A stretch of 64,000 nucleotides of DNA from Pictodentalium vernedei. Lineage: Eukaryota; Mollusca; Scaphopoda; Dentaliida; Dentaliidae. The DNA is taken from NCBI GenBank assembly GCA_031216915.1, contig CM062289.1:18764520-18828519 (forward strand), given 5' to 3'. Position numbers and translations under genes: made by a program. The notes beneath the pieces were generated by a model. That model was not told where the DNA came from. It did not search any database and saw only the letters and a program-made list of their open reading frames with translations. Shown piece after piece: positions 42,700 through 53,694 of the stretch. Position 1 is the stretch's first letter; each line of letters opens with the position of its first letter.

Positions 42700-43472
42700 C
42701 ATACATTTTCGATTCGAATCGAATCTCGAATCGAATTATTCTAAATCGAATCGAATTGAATCTCGAATCGAATCAGTGGCGTCTTGAAGATAACCGATGA
42801 GGTTGGGAATCGAATCAGTGGCGTCTTGAAGATAACCGATGAGGTTGGGAATCGAATCAGTGGCGTCTTGAAGATAACCGATGAGGTGGGGAATCGAATC
42901 AGTGGCGTCTTGAAGATAACCGATGGGGTTGGGAATCGAACCAGTGGCGTCTTGAAGATAACCGATGAGGTTGGGAATCGAATCAGTGGCGTCTTGAAGA
43001 TAACCGATGAGGTTGGGAATCGAATCAGTGGCGTCTTGAAGATAACCGATGAGGTTGGGAACCGAATCAGTGGCGTCTTGAAGATAACCGACGAGGTTGG
43101 GAATCGAATCAGTGGCGTCTTGAAGATAACCGATGAGGTTGGGAATCGAACCAGTGGCGTCTTGAAGATAACCGATGGGGTTGGGAATCGAACCAGTGGC
43201 GCCTTGAAGATAACCGATGAGGTTGGGAATCGAATCAGTGGCGTCTTGAAGATAACCGATGAGGTTGGGAATCGAATCAGTGGCGTCTTGAAGATAACCG
43301 ACGAGGTTGGGAATCGAATCAGTGGCGTCTTGAAGATAACCGATGAGGTTGGGAATCGAATCAGTGGCGTCTTGAAGATAACCGATGAGGTTGGGAATCG
43401 AACCAGTGGCGTCTTGAAGATAACCGATGAGGTTGGGAATCGAATCAGTGGCGTCTTGAAGATAACCGATGA
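42700..43472. repeat. 42-bp minisatellite, about 17 units, with GAATC-rich seed
   Basis: Unit begins GATAACCGATGAGGTTGGGA and ends GTGGCGTCTTGAA. The preceding 42700-42765 is a scrambled run of TCGAATC/GAATCGAA motifs, the same motif as the unit's AATCGAATC. Substitutions among units include silent and replacement changes in the 234-codon frame (D, V and N silent; I to T, E to G, V to A), with no sign of coding constraint. The frame is open because 42 is a multiple of three. Confidence 0.92.
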
Positions 43473-43686
43473 GGTTGTGATGCTATAAATTTCATATGGC
43501 TCTGCAAGGTGAGGATCACTTTTCTGTTCCTGAATTAATGAAATCCTGGAAATGACATTTAAAGAGGCACCTCTATCTGTCTTCGGTATAGTGGGTCCTT
43601 TTACTTAATTTGAAGGAGTCATCACAGTGACTAAAAAGTCTGTGACAGAAATCTTTAATCTCCAGGCTGTTACCACCCTCTTAATA

Positions 43687-43922
43687 TTAACCCTTTGAAC
43701 AGCAGAGGCCGTTTTTTCCGACCGGGTCACAAGCTACGTCATGATGTCATTAAGTGGGATGGCTACAAGGTGAATGCGTGGTATAGACCAATCAATATTT
43801 TCAACGTGCAGCCCTAAGGCTGCACGTTGAAAATATTAATTGGTCTAACCCCAAATACTAAATATGGACTCTTCCAATTGCTGCCATTGAACTGAAGATA
43901 CTACCGGTGTTCAAAGTGTTAA
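43687..43922. mobile_element. TTAA-4 MITE copy 4
   Basis: TTAACCCTTTGAACAGC left, TGTTCAAAGTGTTAA right. Hairpin ATAGACCAATCAATATTTTC with CGTGCAGCC centre, nearly perfect. 43473-43686 and 43923-44418 around it show nothing recognised. Confidence 0.85.
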
Positions 43923-44418
43923 AATCACCACGACTGAAGTTGTTATCTACCTCGGCTTTCTTCGACATGGATCGAGTAACAGCATACGACGGAAAGGCAA
44001 GATCGAAACTTTCCCCAACTTTTTAATCTTTTCATCTGTGCTGGGCTTCTCTGTCACTTGAGGTTCTACGGTCTGATGCCTACTGTGACAGTCCCATACT
44101 TTACTAAACCATTTCTCAAATTAATTTTTTAGGGTGGGACATTTAAAAGTAAATGGCAAATACCTTCTAAAATTAATGACTGAGTAGCCCCTGTGTCTCT
44201 CAGTATTTTGATTGGTAAGGATTGGTAAGGAGCAGTGCTTATCCCTTCTACGGAAACTAAGCCTTCAGAAATATATGGCTTATAATCTTTTAAAACATTT
44301 TACTTTATAACATTACACTCTGGACATGGAGCACATGCCAGGACATTTTGTAAAGTAGATAATAACAGCCAGCAAGTAGATGATAAATAGTCTGGTTTCT
44401 TACAATAATTTACTGACC

Positions 44419-44650
44419 TTAACCCTTTGAACTCTAATGGTATCTTCCATGACAGTTCAATGGTAGCAATTAGAAGAGTCCATATTCATTATTTGTGGTA
44501 GACCAATCACTGTTTTCAACATGCAGCCTCGATGCTGAATACATTGATTGGTCTACCCTACACATTTACTGAACAGCCATCCTATATAAGGACGTTATGA
44601 CGTATCATGTTCCTGGCCGGAAAAGCGACCGCTCTCGTCCAAAGGCTTAA
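44419..44650. mobile_element. TTAA-4 MITE copy 5
   Basis: TTAACCCTTTGAACTC left, CGTCCAAAGGCTTAA right. Central hairpin decayed (CAACATGCAGCCTCGATGCT, then a deletion). Confidence 0.8.
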
Positions 44651-44862
44651 GGGGGTGAGGCTGGCATTAGAGGACTTATTCTCACTAGATTTCTCATTAA
44701 ATATGGGCTGTGAAAGGTTTGGAGGATTGAAAGGGTAATTTTTATCTGAATTTGATCTTGGTTCACATTGTAAAGAATTCTTGTGCGGCCAAATATTTGA
44801 GGAGGAACAGTAGTATGTAATGTGTTTTTCGTGCCCCATCAGGGGGACCTCGGTGGGATCCT

Positions 44863-45050
44863 CGGAAGTGACGTCATGTCACGTGACATAGTGGCGCCAT
44901 GTTGTGTTGCCATGGTAACCCGCGTGAGCGGCCATCTTGTGATGTCATTACCATAGTGATACGTGGTCTTAATGTGCATGCGCAGCGCGTGTTGTTAGGG
45001 TTATACGTGTTTCCGTCGTCCATTTTGTATACTGGAGGCCGCCATCTTGG
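44863..45050. promoter_or_regulatory. Cluster of vertebrate/metazoan-type promoter motifs
   Basis: Within 190 bp: CGGAAGTGACGTCA (44863-44876, adjoining ETS and CRE consensus), TCACGTGA (44879-44886, E-box), GTTGCCATGGTAAC (44906-44919, RFX X-box), GCCATCTTG (44931) and GCCGCCATCTTGG (45038-45050, YY1-like), TGCATGCGCA (about 44975, NRF1-like). The area is CpG-richer than its surroundings. No start codon with a credible gene follows, and diverged versions of the last blocks recur in the tandem repeat downstream, so it may be repeat sequence. Confidence 0.35.
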
Positions 45051-45600
45051 TTTCTATGGTAGCACGTGGTTGCTATGTTACTCAAAGGCCTACAACAGGA
45101 CGGGGGTATGTTCGGAGGGTATGTTCGATTGAATATGAGTAAATCTAATTACCAGAAACAAACCGACAATCTCCCCCCCCCCCCCCCCCCAAATCACTAA
45201 AATCCACTTTATTTACTACGGATTGTTCAAGAATCCTTTGTAGGACCGCCATAGCATGAATTTTAATAGTGGCACGTGGCGCTATAGTACTGGAGGGCCC
45301 CTCGGGTAAGGTCGATTGAATAGGGGTACATCTAATTACCCAAATAGACCCGACAATTGTTTATTTCGTTCGGATTTTTAGGACCGCCGTACCATGGATT
45401 TTAATTGTAGCACCTAGTGCTATAGTAATGAGAGGACCCCTGGGGTAAGTTCGATTGTACAAGAGGATATCTAATTACCCAAACAGACCAGACAATCCCT
45501 CCAAATCACCAAAAACGACTTTATTTACTACGGATTCTTCAAGAACCCTACTTATAAGAGTAGCACATAGTGCTATATTACTGAGAGGTTCCCTTTGGAT
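45000..45600. repeat. Degenerate tandem repeat, 140-200 bp units
   Basis: Four copies of a block with GTAGCAC.TGGTGCTATA.TACT (about 45058, 45267, 45407, 45552), spaced by 'ctaattaccc.aacagacc.gacaat' and 'ccactttatttactacggat'. A C18-19 tract (45172-45190) interrupts one unit. Confidence 0.65.
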
Positions 45601-45689
45601 TATAGCCAACTGATAGACATCCTCCATTCCATGAAAGCCTATATGATTCCTAAAGCCAAGAATTTATCGAGCAGTTACTGATAAGTCAT

Positions 45690-46255
45690 TGCCCCAACGA
45701 CTCGAACCTGATCGAGCAAATGAGCTGTCGAGCAATTGCTCGATCGAGTGACTCCACATACAGCTCGAACGACTCGAATCCCACCAAGCAAATAAGCTAT
45801 AGAGCAATTGCACATACGACTCTTAGCCTCATATCAGTATTTAAGGATACCTATGACCTAGCTCCAATATGGCTCCTATACAACTTGTATACAGCTCCTA
45901 TACAAGTAGTCTTACCTCGAGTGACTCCACATACTACTCGAACGACTCGAATCCCATCGAGCAAATAAGCTATCGAGCAATTGCTCAATCGAGTGACTCC
46001 ACATACTGCTCGAACGACTCAAATATCCTCGACGAAATGAGCTATAGAGCAATTTCTCGGTCGAGTAACTCGCACACACGACTCTTAGCTTCATTTCGGT
46101 ATTTAAAGATACCAATGACCCAGCTCCTATACAGCTCCTATATGGCTCCTATACAACTCGTATACACTTCATTGTGTCATTACTACAGGATTGCTATGTA
46201 TCTCCGATTACTCGAATGACTCGAATCCTATCGAGCAAATGAGCCATCAAGCAAT
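45690..46255. repeat. Degenerate tandem repeat with self-complementary GAGCAATTGCTC
   Basis: Units combine CTCGAACGACTCGAATCC, AAATGAGCTATCGAGCAATT and CGAGTGACTCCACATAC, plus a longer spacer 'cgactcttagc.tcat' / CAGCTCCTATA repeated twice about 250 bp apart (45820, 46080). The last unit is cut by the SINE at 46259. Confidence 0.75.
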
Positions 46256-46258
46256 TGC

Positions 46259-46588
46259 CGGGTTAGTCCTCGGATGGGTGACCGTCTGAGCGATCGATTC
46301 TGATTCCCGCGTTGTGTCCTTGGGCAAGGTACTTAAACCCCATTGTCCACATGGGGGCACGATGACACCGTGTACTAAGGCGTACTGCACGTCGATGGTG
46401 CGCATGTCTTCAACCAATCTAACCCTGCCTGTGCTGCAGTGCGAAGTTACGATGTTGGGGAGCTGGCAGCTGCTCGTCTTTGCTCGGTGGTTCTCTCCGT
46501 GTACTCCGGCTTCCTCCACCCGTAAAATTGTCATGGTCATGATTAGCCATTGTGCATAAGTATGTGACCGTAAACACCAATAAATTAA

Positions 46589-46635
<47 letters not shown>

Positions 46636-46637
46636 AT
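46259..46637 (+). mobile_element. SINE, truncated 5S rRNA head, long (AATA)n tail
   Basis: Starts in 5S-like GGGTTAGTCCTCGGATGGGTGACC positions (GGATGGGTGACC intact), then body from GTGTCCTTGGGCAAGGTACT to (AATA) repeated about 14 times. The tail length and low divergence suggest a younger insertion. Confidence 0.88.
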
Positions 46638-47220
46638 TGACAAACAACAATTTTTGTTATGGTTCAAAATTCACAAGTTTGTAATGGAGCCCAGTCTTTG
46701 TTCAGTCATTGTTATGTTCTGTTCACTTCGATCTTGGATGTGCTGGAGTTTGGTTTTGTTCAGACCATCCCTGTCAACATATTTTAAACTGTAGTGAACA
46801 CTGAGCGGTACTGTGAATACCCATTACATGAGGTTGGTGTCAGAAATTAGCTGGAAAAACTGCCGAACATGGAAATATTGGGGAAAGGGGTGGGTGGGTG
46901 GGTGGGTGGTCTAACATGTCGTAAGTTAAAACTAATCATATGTTCCTGTAGATTTTTCCGCCCCCACCCCCTGCTAGAGGGGGAATTTATATTGCTTCGG
47001 GATGTATGTCAATGACGTCAAAGCGCGTGTAATTAGAGGCTGCACAATAACGTAGCTCAGATTTGAGAATGGTGAACACAATAATGACGGACAGGAATTG
47101 AAAGTTATAATTTTATCCGTGCTTAAACTCGGATATATGAAATTTTCGGAAGTGCATGTGATTTTCAACAAGCTGTTTGTGATTAGAATGTTGGAAATTC
47201 ACGGACAATTTGTCGATCGT
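46638..47220. other. Unassigned, contains a (GGGT)n G-quadruplex motif
   Basis: 46881-46909 carries GGGG-AAA-GGGG followed by five GGGT repeats. No other feature. Confidence 0.5.
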
Positions 47221-47954
47221 AGGCTTGGCATTCTTAAAAATGAAGGAGGGCTCAAAATCGCTCCCCTCACATGGCACAGGATAGCGATTTATTTATTTAT
47301 TGGTGTTTAAGGTCACATACTTATGCACAGTGGTTAATCCTGACCGTGACAGTTTTACGGGTGGAGGAAGCCGGAGTACCCGGAGAGAATCAATGAGCAT
47401 CGACGAGCAACTGTCAGCTCCTCAACATTCTAATTCTGTTCAAGCACCACTCAAGCAGGGTTACATTGGTTGAAAACATGTGCACCGCCTTGGTACACGG
47501 CGTCATCGTTTCCCCATGTAGGCAACCGGGATAAAGAGCCTTGACCAAGGACACACAACTCGGGTCGTCCCGGACGGGGATCGACAGGGGAGCGATTAGC
47601 TCTCCTCAAGCTTACAAAAGCTAAAAATGGCAAAATGAAGTTTTACTTTTAATGAATTCATCCTAGTGGGCGTTGTACATTTTATTTGGTGCTGCTAACA
47701 AGATAGTCTCTGTGAGACGGCTACACTGCCCTTCCCACAATGAGGCCGGAGGTGTGGGAGGGGCAGTGTGGTCGTCTTACAGAGACCACTAACATAGCAG
47801 GGATCTGAAAAGATGTGGGTTTCAGGAATAGGCAGGCTGTTATGGTAACAATTTTTTTCTTAAGGCCGGGAGGGCTAGTTTTCGCCCTCCTTAATTTTTT
47901 TGAGACAAGCAGTAGGCGAGCGAATAAATCACTCTCCTAAGAATGTCAGGCCTG
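47221..47954. mobile_element. PAL-H copy 4, interrupted by a SINE
   Basis: AGGCTTGGCATTCTTAAAAA left, CTAAGAATGTCAGGCCTG right. The hairpin has lost most of one arm (CTTCCCACAATGAGGCCGGA, then GGTGTGGGAGGGGCAGTGTG). Without the SINE the length is about 430 bp, as in other copies. Confidence 0.78.
47290..47590 (-). mobile_element. SINE inside PAL-H copy 4, head truncated
   Basis: Tail (AATA)3 and body on the minus strand. It ends near GTCGATCCCCGTCC, without a tRNA or 5S head. AGCGATT flanks it on both sides (47283-47289, 47591-47597), consistent with a short target duplication in the host's AGCGATTAGC. Confidence 0.82.
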
Positions 47955-47960
47955 CGATCA

Positions 47961-48209
47961 TTAACTCTTTACCCAACGCAGACGATATCAAAATTTATTA
48001 TTTTAAATATTATTTGTTCAAATTTTTCAAAAAATTTCAACAAAACCATATCACGTGACCCCTCGTTGGAACGAGCTCGACGAGCTCGTTCCAACGAGGG
48101 GTCACATGATATGGTTTTGTGGAAATTTTTTGAAAAATAATATTTTTTCAACTGCTGAATTTGCATATTACTCGGGCGGATGCGGCCGATTCGTTGGGTA
48201 AAGGGTTAA
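47961..48209. mobile_element. TTAA-1 MITE, near-consensus copy
   Basis: TTAACTCTTTACCCAACGCA left, GTTGGGTAAAGGGTTAA right. Core arms GACCCCTCGTTGGAACGAGC and inverse are perfect, with the CATTGG to CGTTGG change present on both arms. Together with the 51.0-kb copy this is the best template for the family. Confidence 0.9.
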
Positions 48210-48419
48210 AGGGTAAGTCTGACACACATCTGACATTCAATGACATCCATATTTGATATTTCAGCAGACGTGTCCACAGAAATCTATACTTGGGGAGCGC
48301 ATGGATCTTCTGGGAATTTTATGCCTTTGACATATCATGAAGATAGAAGATTTGCGATTGGGAAAGATGTCAAGGTGGTGTCCATATCGCGTTCGTCAGT
48401 TCGCGAAAGGGGTATATAT

Positions 48420-49772
48420 ACTGTTAAAAAAAAACAAAAGAAACGAAAAACGGATTTTCTGTGATAAGGGACGTTCACGCGTTATGGGATAATGAGATGG
48501 AGAACGAAATCAATTCATAACCAAAGTTTTAATGGAAGAATGAAGCGGAAATGAAGGCGTTTTAGACGTTAACGTCACGAGTCGACGTCATCCAAACTCA
48601 ATATCTAGTGTGACGGCTATCTGAGACCAAAACTGTTTGGCACCTTCTGTTCACTGAAGCGATCAGATTACGGATGGAAGCTTGAGGTATGGTGGCCCAC
48701 TCTTCTTGCAACGCCTGTGACAACTGCGGTAACGTCTAAGGCTGTGGTGACGCCTTCGCACACGTCGATCCATTTGATCCCATAGATGTTCTATCGGGTT
48801 CCAATCTGGCGATCTGGAGGGCCAGGGCGGGACTTCGATGTTGTTATCCTGTAGATAAGCTGTCGTGAGCCTTGCTGTGAGCGGTCAGGCGTTGTCATGC
48901 TGGAAAATGGCATTGACGTTCTGCCTAATGGAGAACACGTGTAGATGCAAAATTTCATCTCTGTACCTCTGCTTCGTGAAGTTACCCTCAACATGAACGA
49001 GGTCCGTTCTACCGCTGTGTGAGATGACTGCCCACATCATAACACTGCCAACACCAAATCTGTCCACCTCCCGAACGCAGCTACGCGCAAAACGTTCTCC
49101 ATGACGTCTGTACACACGGCATCGTCCATCAACTCGGCGAAGAAGGAAACGTGAATCGTCACTGAACCATACCGTTCTCCATCTCTGATAAGGCCATGCC
49201 TTGTGCATCTGACACCATTGAAGTTGCTGTCGACGATGCTGCGCCGTCACAATGACGTCACGAATTGGCCGTCTAACACGCAGACTTACCTCGCATAGAC
49301 GGTTGCGAACGGTCTGATCTGAAATCCCCCGCCGAACCGGTAGCGTTGACGCTGTAGAAGTCGCTGTGATTGTTTTCTCCCACAAATGACGTAACCGGAT
49401 GTATCGATTCTGAGCTGGGGTGGTCATTCGGGGTCTCCCGGGTCTTCGAAGGTCCTGCGTTGTCTCATGGATTCGGTAGCGGGTCCACGGGCGTGTGATG
49501 GTGCTCGGTGAGACTTTGAACAATCTCGCTACATTGGAATCTGATTCGACTGTTTCCAATCGGCCAATGGCATTATTGCTCTGTGCTTCGGTCAAACGCG
49601 GCATTTTGCATGAGCAAGATTCCTTTAACGCTGTGCGAATTTCGACCGATTTCCATATCCATCTATACCCCACCCCCCCACCCCCCACCCCACGCTCACC
49701 TCGCATGCTCTGGGCGTTCATCTTCATTACCAGGTATTCACTCAGTGGAAACTTTGTTTTTTTAATTTCCAA
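48420..49772 (-). mobile_element. Tc1-type transposon, approximate limits
   Basis: Limits are tentative. TTAAAAAAAAACAAAAG at 48424 and, inverted, TTAAAAAAACAAAG at about 49755 are the only candidate inverted ends. They are low complexity, so true ends may lie elsewhere. Confidence 0.4.
48598..49602 (-). pseudogene. Tc1-family transposase, one stop and one frameshift
   Basis: About 335 codons, the normal length for Tc1 transposases. Start chosen at MPRLTEAQ because it matches the usual family N terminus; longer frames extend upstream without homology. N-terminal helix-turn-helix region (AIGRLETVESDSNVARLF..) and second DNA-binding half with GRPR motif (RRPGRPRMTT). Catalytic motifs: FSDDSRF (first Asp), FQHDNA (second Asp), SPDWNPIEHLWD (Glu), giving DD34E spacing. 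A TGA follows the HDNA motif, and a frameshift near 48720-48740 precedes the tail (LQEEWATIPQ ... SRHTRY). Cut-and-paste transposase, now inactive. Confidence 0.92.
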
Positions 49773-50446
49773 ATTTTGGTGGGGTCACAGTGGCCGAAAG
49801 TATGTCCCATTGTCCAAAATGTTCCATAAGGTTTAGTCCACCACGATATGTGGTTAACCTTATCTACAGCCACACTTTATCACTATATTCTCCAAAATTT
49901 ACCATGCATGTTATCGAGACTATACCCGTTTAGCGTTCCTTTTTTTGAACAGTAGATTTAAAAAAAATCCCCAGCGCGGACTAACCGTGCCTCCACCCGA
50001 GAAGTTTTGTAAAATATACCCCAAGTGGACTATTTTAGGCTCGAAAGAATGCCAAGCGTGGTATGTATGTCATCTACAATGATCCGGCCCCATGTAGTTT
50101 TTGGAGAATTTAGAATTTTCTTTTGGTGGGGGATTTTCGGTGGCTAAGGTTCCATCAGCCTGCTTCCACCCTCCCCCATGGCCATGCTAGTGTAATGCAA
50201 GCCTTCGTGTGACTGTATCAGTTTTGGCGTTCGTATTACTTTTTGACCCTATGAGCAGTCTATGACGACGCCTCAGCGTTCGGCCAAAATGGTTAGGAAT
50301 TTCCAAGGACGGCAAGAGTTTTAGATATATTTTTTTGTGAGATTATATTTCCAAACTTCCGAAAGGCTAAGGCTGAAAGTGAGGTTGAGAATAGAAGGTA
50401 TAGAAAACCCCCCAGAATAACTGGCATCGGTGCGGAAATTTGAATT
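49773..50446. other. No recognised feature
   Basis: No matched repeats. The 50.1-50.4 kb part may be the diverged start of the repeat that follows. Confidence 0.4.
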
Positions 50447-50589
50447 TCAAACAACCGGAAAACAGTGTCTGAAGTTTAACAGCTGTGTCATAAAAAGGGA
50501 GCGACGCGAATCCCAAGATAGCGTTGTTAATGAGTACCGTCCAAAAATGGCTTTAATGCTGAAATAATAGGCCCCTATTGTTTTAACGT

Positions 50590-51800
50590 CATGTCTCGGG
50601 TGTTTGAAGCTGGATTCTCGAAATTCTCTCACCTTTGTATCTGGGACCACCAGTATTTCAAGTACCTGAAGTGAATTTAATTTTGATTTCAACTCCGTGA
50701 AGTGAAATTTAATTTGGACGTTTTTCGACCCTCGATGGGTATTAACGTCATTGCGTTAACAGTTTTCGCACAATGTGGCAGCGAAGTGGAAAAGTTATTT
50801 CTCCTGTCATCAGGGCTTTATATTTCGGGCACAATTTGGTTGTTTGGGACAGGGGTGTCACCGGAGATGTGTGTGTTTACCCCGACGTTATTTACGTCAT
50901 ATGTCAGGTATCTGACGTCGGATTATCAAAATTTCTTTACCTTGGTATTTGTGAGCAGGAGTAATAAAACGTCCTAAGCGTTGAAGTCGGTGAAATGAAA
51001 TTTAAGTATAACGTTTTCCGCCCCTCGATGGGTATTAACCCTTTACCCAACGCATACGATATCAAAATTTATTATTTTAAATATCATTTTTTCAAATATT
51101 TAAAAAAATTTCAACAAAACCATATCATGTGACCCACCATTGGAACGAACTCGACAAGCTCGTTCCAATGAGGGGTCACATGATATGGCTTTGTTGAAAT
51201 TTTTTGAAAATTAATATTTTTTCAACTGCTGAATTTGCATATTACGCGGGCGGATGCGGGCGATTCGTTGGGTAAAGGGTTAACGTCGTAGCGTGAACAA
51301 TTTTCGGACAATTTGGAAAATATTTGGCAATGCACTCCAAAACACTATCCCTCTTGTCGCCAGTGATTTAAAGTTTTTGCTCTCTTTCGAAGGTTAAGGG
51401 GTAGGGGTGTCACCGGCGGGTGGGGGATACCCCCGACGTTGTTAACGTCACATCTCCGGCATCTGACGTCTGATTTTCAGAATTTGTTCCCCTTTGTATT
51501 AGGTACTAATATCTCCTAAGTGTTTAACACTTTGAAGTGAAATTTAATTTTTGACATTTTCCGATCCTCGATGGATATTGACGTGTTAGCGTGAATATTT
51601 TGTAAACAATGTAGAAAACATGTCGGCATGCATTCCGAAAATTATTCCTTTTGCCGCCTGTGATTTAAATTTATTGCTAAGTTTTGTAGTTTGATGTGTA
51701 GGCATGTCATCGTGGGCTTGGGGTACCCCAAAACGTCAAAATGACGCAAAACGTTTAAAATGGCGTTAAATGAAAAAATCCCAAAACAAATATATTTTAT
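50590..51800. repeat. Diverged ~290-bp tandem repeat, about four units
   Basis: Recurring order: ACGTCA.GT.TC.GG.(A/G)T.TGA, 'tcaaaatttctttaccttgg', 'gtgaaatgaaatttaa', CC.CGATGGGTATTAACGTC.T.GCGT, then 'tttcg.acaat.tgg'. Start points of the CGATGGGTATT phrase are near 50732, 51027 and (CGATGGATATTGACG) 51570. A TTAA-1 element sits in the second unit. Short frames shared between units come from the repeat. Confidence 0.7.
51035..51283. mobile_element. TTAA-1 MITE with an in-window empty site
   Basis: TTAA at 51035-51038 and 51280-51283, body 241 bp. Ends CCCTTTACCCAACGCATACG and, inverted, CCCTTTACCCAACGAATCG. Host flanks GATGGGTA-TTAA and TTAA-CGTCGTAGCG correspond to the uninterrupted GATGGGTATTAACGTCATTG at 50735 in the neighbouring repeat unit, which has a single TTAA (50742-50745). 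Confidence 0.95.
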
Positions 51801-52039
51801 CTTTTGAGCTCTACGGCATACTAAAATTTCAAGAAAATCGCATGCAATTTAATTTTTGTAACGTTAGTGTGAAAAGAGTAACCTGAAAAAATCGGCCACA
51901 ACTGTTGAGAATTTCTTAGGTCGGTACCATATTTTTAGATATGGTTTTTGTTGGAGATGATTTCAAAGTTAAAAAAAACACCTAAATTGGGCGCTGTTTA
52001 GGATAAAGGGGCGATATAATAAACCGCAGCCTTTGCGGG

Positions 52040-52205
52040 AACTAGACATCATAAGCTATTCTGTTTGTTGACAGGGGATATGGTCTCACGTTCCTTGCAT
52101 GAAATTTATATTTAACCGAGGCGTCAGCCGAGGTTGAATATATGTTTCATGCAGGGAACGTGAGACCATGACCCCTGTCAACAAACAGAATAACGTATAT
52201 GTCCC
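52040..52205. repeat. Imperfect palindrome, about 70-bp arms
   Basis: ATTCTGTTTGTTGACAGGGG ... GTCTCACGTTCC facing GGAACGTGAGACCATGACCC ... CAGAATA. Centre TTAACCGAGGCGTCAGCCGA / GGTT. 51800-52039 before it is unassigned. Confidence 0.8.
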
Positions 52206-52698
52206 GTTCTTACACAAGTAAAATTGAATTGGAAAAAAATCTTTATTCAATGTTTACGTATGCAATCAACAGGGCGAGATGCTCTCGATTCGTTTCAGTT
52301 TATGTTACAGTAAATTAATGAAAAGAGACCTTATAATCTAATCGGTTTCATAAATAATTACCCATGTTTACATAATTAATCTTTTCGTAGGTAATAACGG
52401 CACTTTGTGTGTATTTTACTTCAGTCAAATGTATTTGTCTCAGTTGATTTCAAGTGAAAAAAGACATTGCGATGAACCGTTGCTCATGGCAACGAGATGC
52501 TTTCCTTGACAGTTGACACAAGAAACGCTGACAGTTGACATATGCGCGTGCCCGGCGACATAAAATAAGTGACCAATCACTGCAAGGTATTGCGGTTGGT
52601 ATCGGGACATATAGAATTGAAAATGTAGGAAATGTCATGAAAATATCTTCACAGGAAGTAACCTAAAGAGAGGCCGACTAAAAAACAAATTAAAAAGT
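52206..52698. other. No recognised feature
   Basis: No matched repeat or credible exon. Confidence 0.4.
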
Positions 52699-52710
52699 CT
52701 AACGCTAAAA

Positions 52711-53085
52711 GGGGGCGCGGTGGCTCAGTTGGTAGAGGTGCAGGCTGCAAGCCGAGAGGTCCTCGGTTCGAATCCCACCTGCGGCAACCGCATTGTGACC
52801 TTGGGCAAGACACTTCACCCCGATTGCCTACATGGGGGCACGATGACGCTGTGTACTGAGGCGTACTGCACGTCGATGGTGCGCCTGTCTTCAACCAATC
52901 TAACCCAGCCTGTGCTGCCGTGCAGAGTTCAGAGTTACGATGTTGGTGAGCTGACATCTGCTCGTCGTTGCTCGGTGGTTCTCTCCGGGTACTCCGGATT
53001 CCTCCACCCGTAAAACTGTCACGGTCACGATTAGCCATTGTGCATAAGTATGTGACCTTAAACACCAATAAATAAATAAATAATA
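52711..53085 (+). mobile_element. SINE, tRNA-headed, exact 12-bp target duplication
   Basis: CTAACGCTAAAA at 52699-52710 and 53086-53097. GGGGGCGCGGTGGCTCAGTT with A box, B box GGTTCGAATCC at about 52764-52774, full body, (AATA)n tail. Intact RNA polymerase III boxes make it the best reference for the tRNA-headed form. The 97- and 164-codon frames across it are not genes. Confidence 0.95.
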
Positions 53086-53177
53086 CTAACGCTAAAAAAA
53101 TAAAGTGTCTCAGGAAATCCCTCATTGAATTTGAACCCCTCATTGGACATTTTTATTGCCTTTCGGCGTCTCCCAAT

Positions 53178-53604
53178 TTGGGCTGAAACGGTTGGCTCAT
53201 TTCCACAACCGATTAACCTAGAGTTATAACAGGATAATATCCGATTCGTGGCCATTATTTCACCGAATATGGGATCAAAACTATGGGGATTGGAAAGCAG
53301 TAATCGCAGAAACTATTCCGTAGTGTGTATACAGACGAAGGTTGTCGAGTACTTCTAAATTGTTTCTGCGATTGCTCCGTCCTCATTAACGAAATCTCCA
53401 ACGCCAAAGTCATTTATTTCCTAATAAAGAAAACACGGCTTCGTGGTGTAATGTATCCCAAAGGAGAAGCGGCAAATTTTCTGCGTTTCAACAGTGGAAT
53501 GACGATCACTACTGATATTTCTGATAACCGGTTGACGGTTTTTCTAATCGGTTGGGTAGGTAACTGGTTTCAAACCGGTTATCCTGTTATCCATTTCAGT
53601 ACTA
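53178..53604 (+). mobile_element. hAT-1 MITE, exact 8-bp duplication, core deleted
   Basis: CTCCCAAT at 53170-53177 and 53605-53612. Ends TTGGGCTGAAACGG and, inverted, TAGTACTGAAATGG. It is 427 bp, about 43 bp shorter than the 17.6-kb copy. The central palindrome is lost (GAGTACTTCTAAATTG). Confidence 0.93.
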
Positions 53605-53694
53605 CTCCCAATATTAGTACAAACTCAGGGAGACCCGAAACTTTTTACATATTTTGGTTTGATGCATATTTATTTAGTTGCGTCTTCACTGTGT

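Noticed and set aside
42784..43488. 234-codon frame of 14-residue repeats
   Set aside because: Product of the 42-bp minisatellite; silent and replacement changes are about equally frequent and there is no gene context.
49495..49836. 113-codon plus-strand frame
   Set aside because: Antisense shadow of the Tc1 transposase N terminus and its upstream C-rich tract.
52649..53143. 164-codon minus-strand frame
   Set aside because: Lies entirely across a SINE with an exact target duplication.
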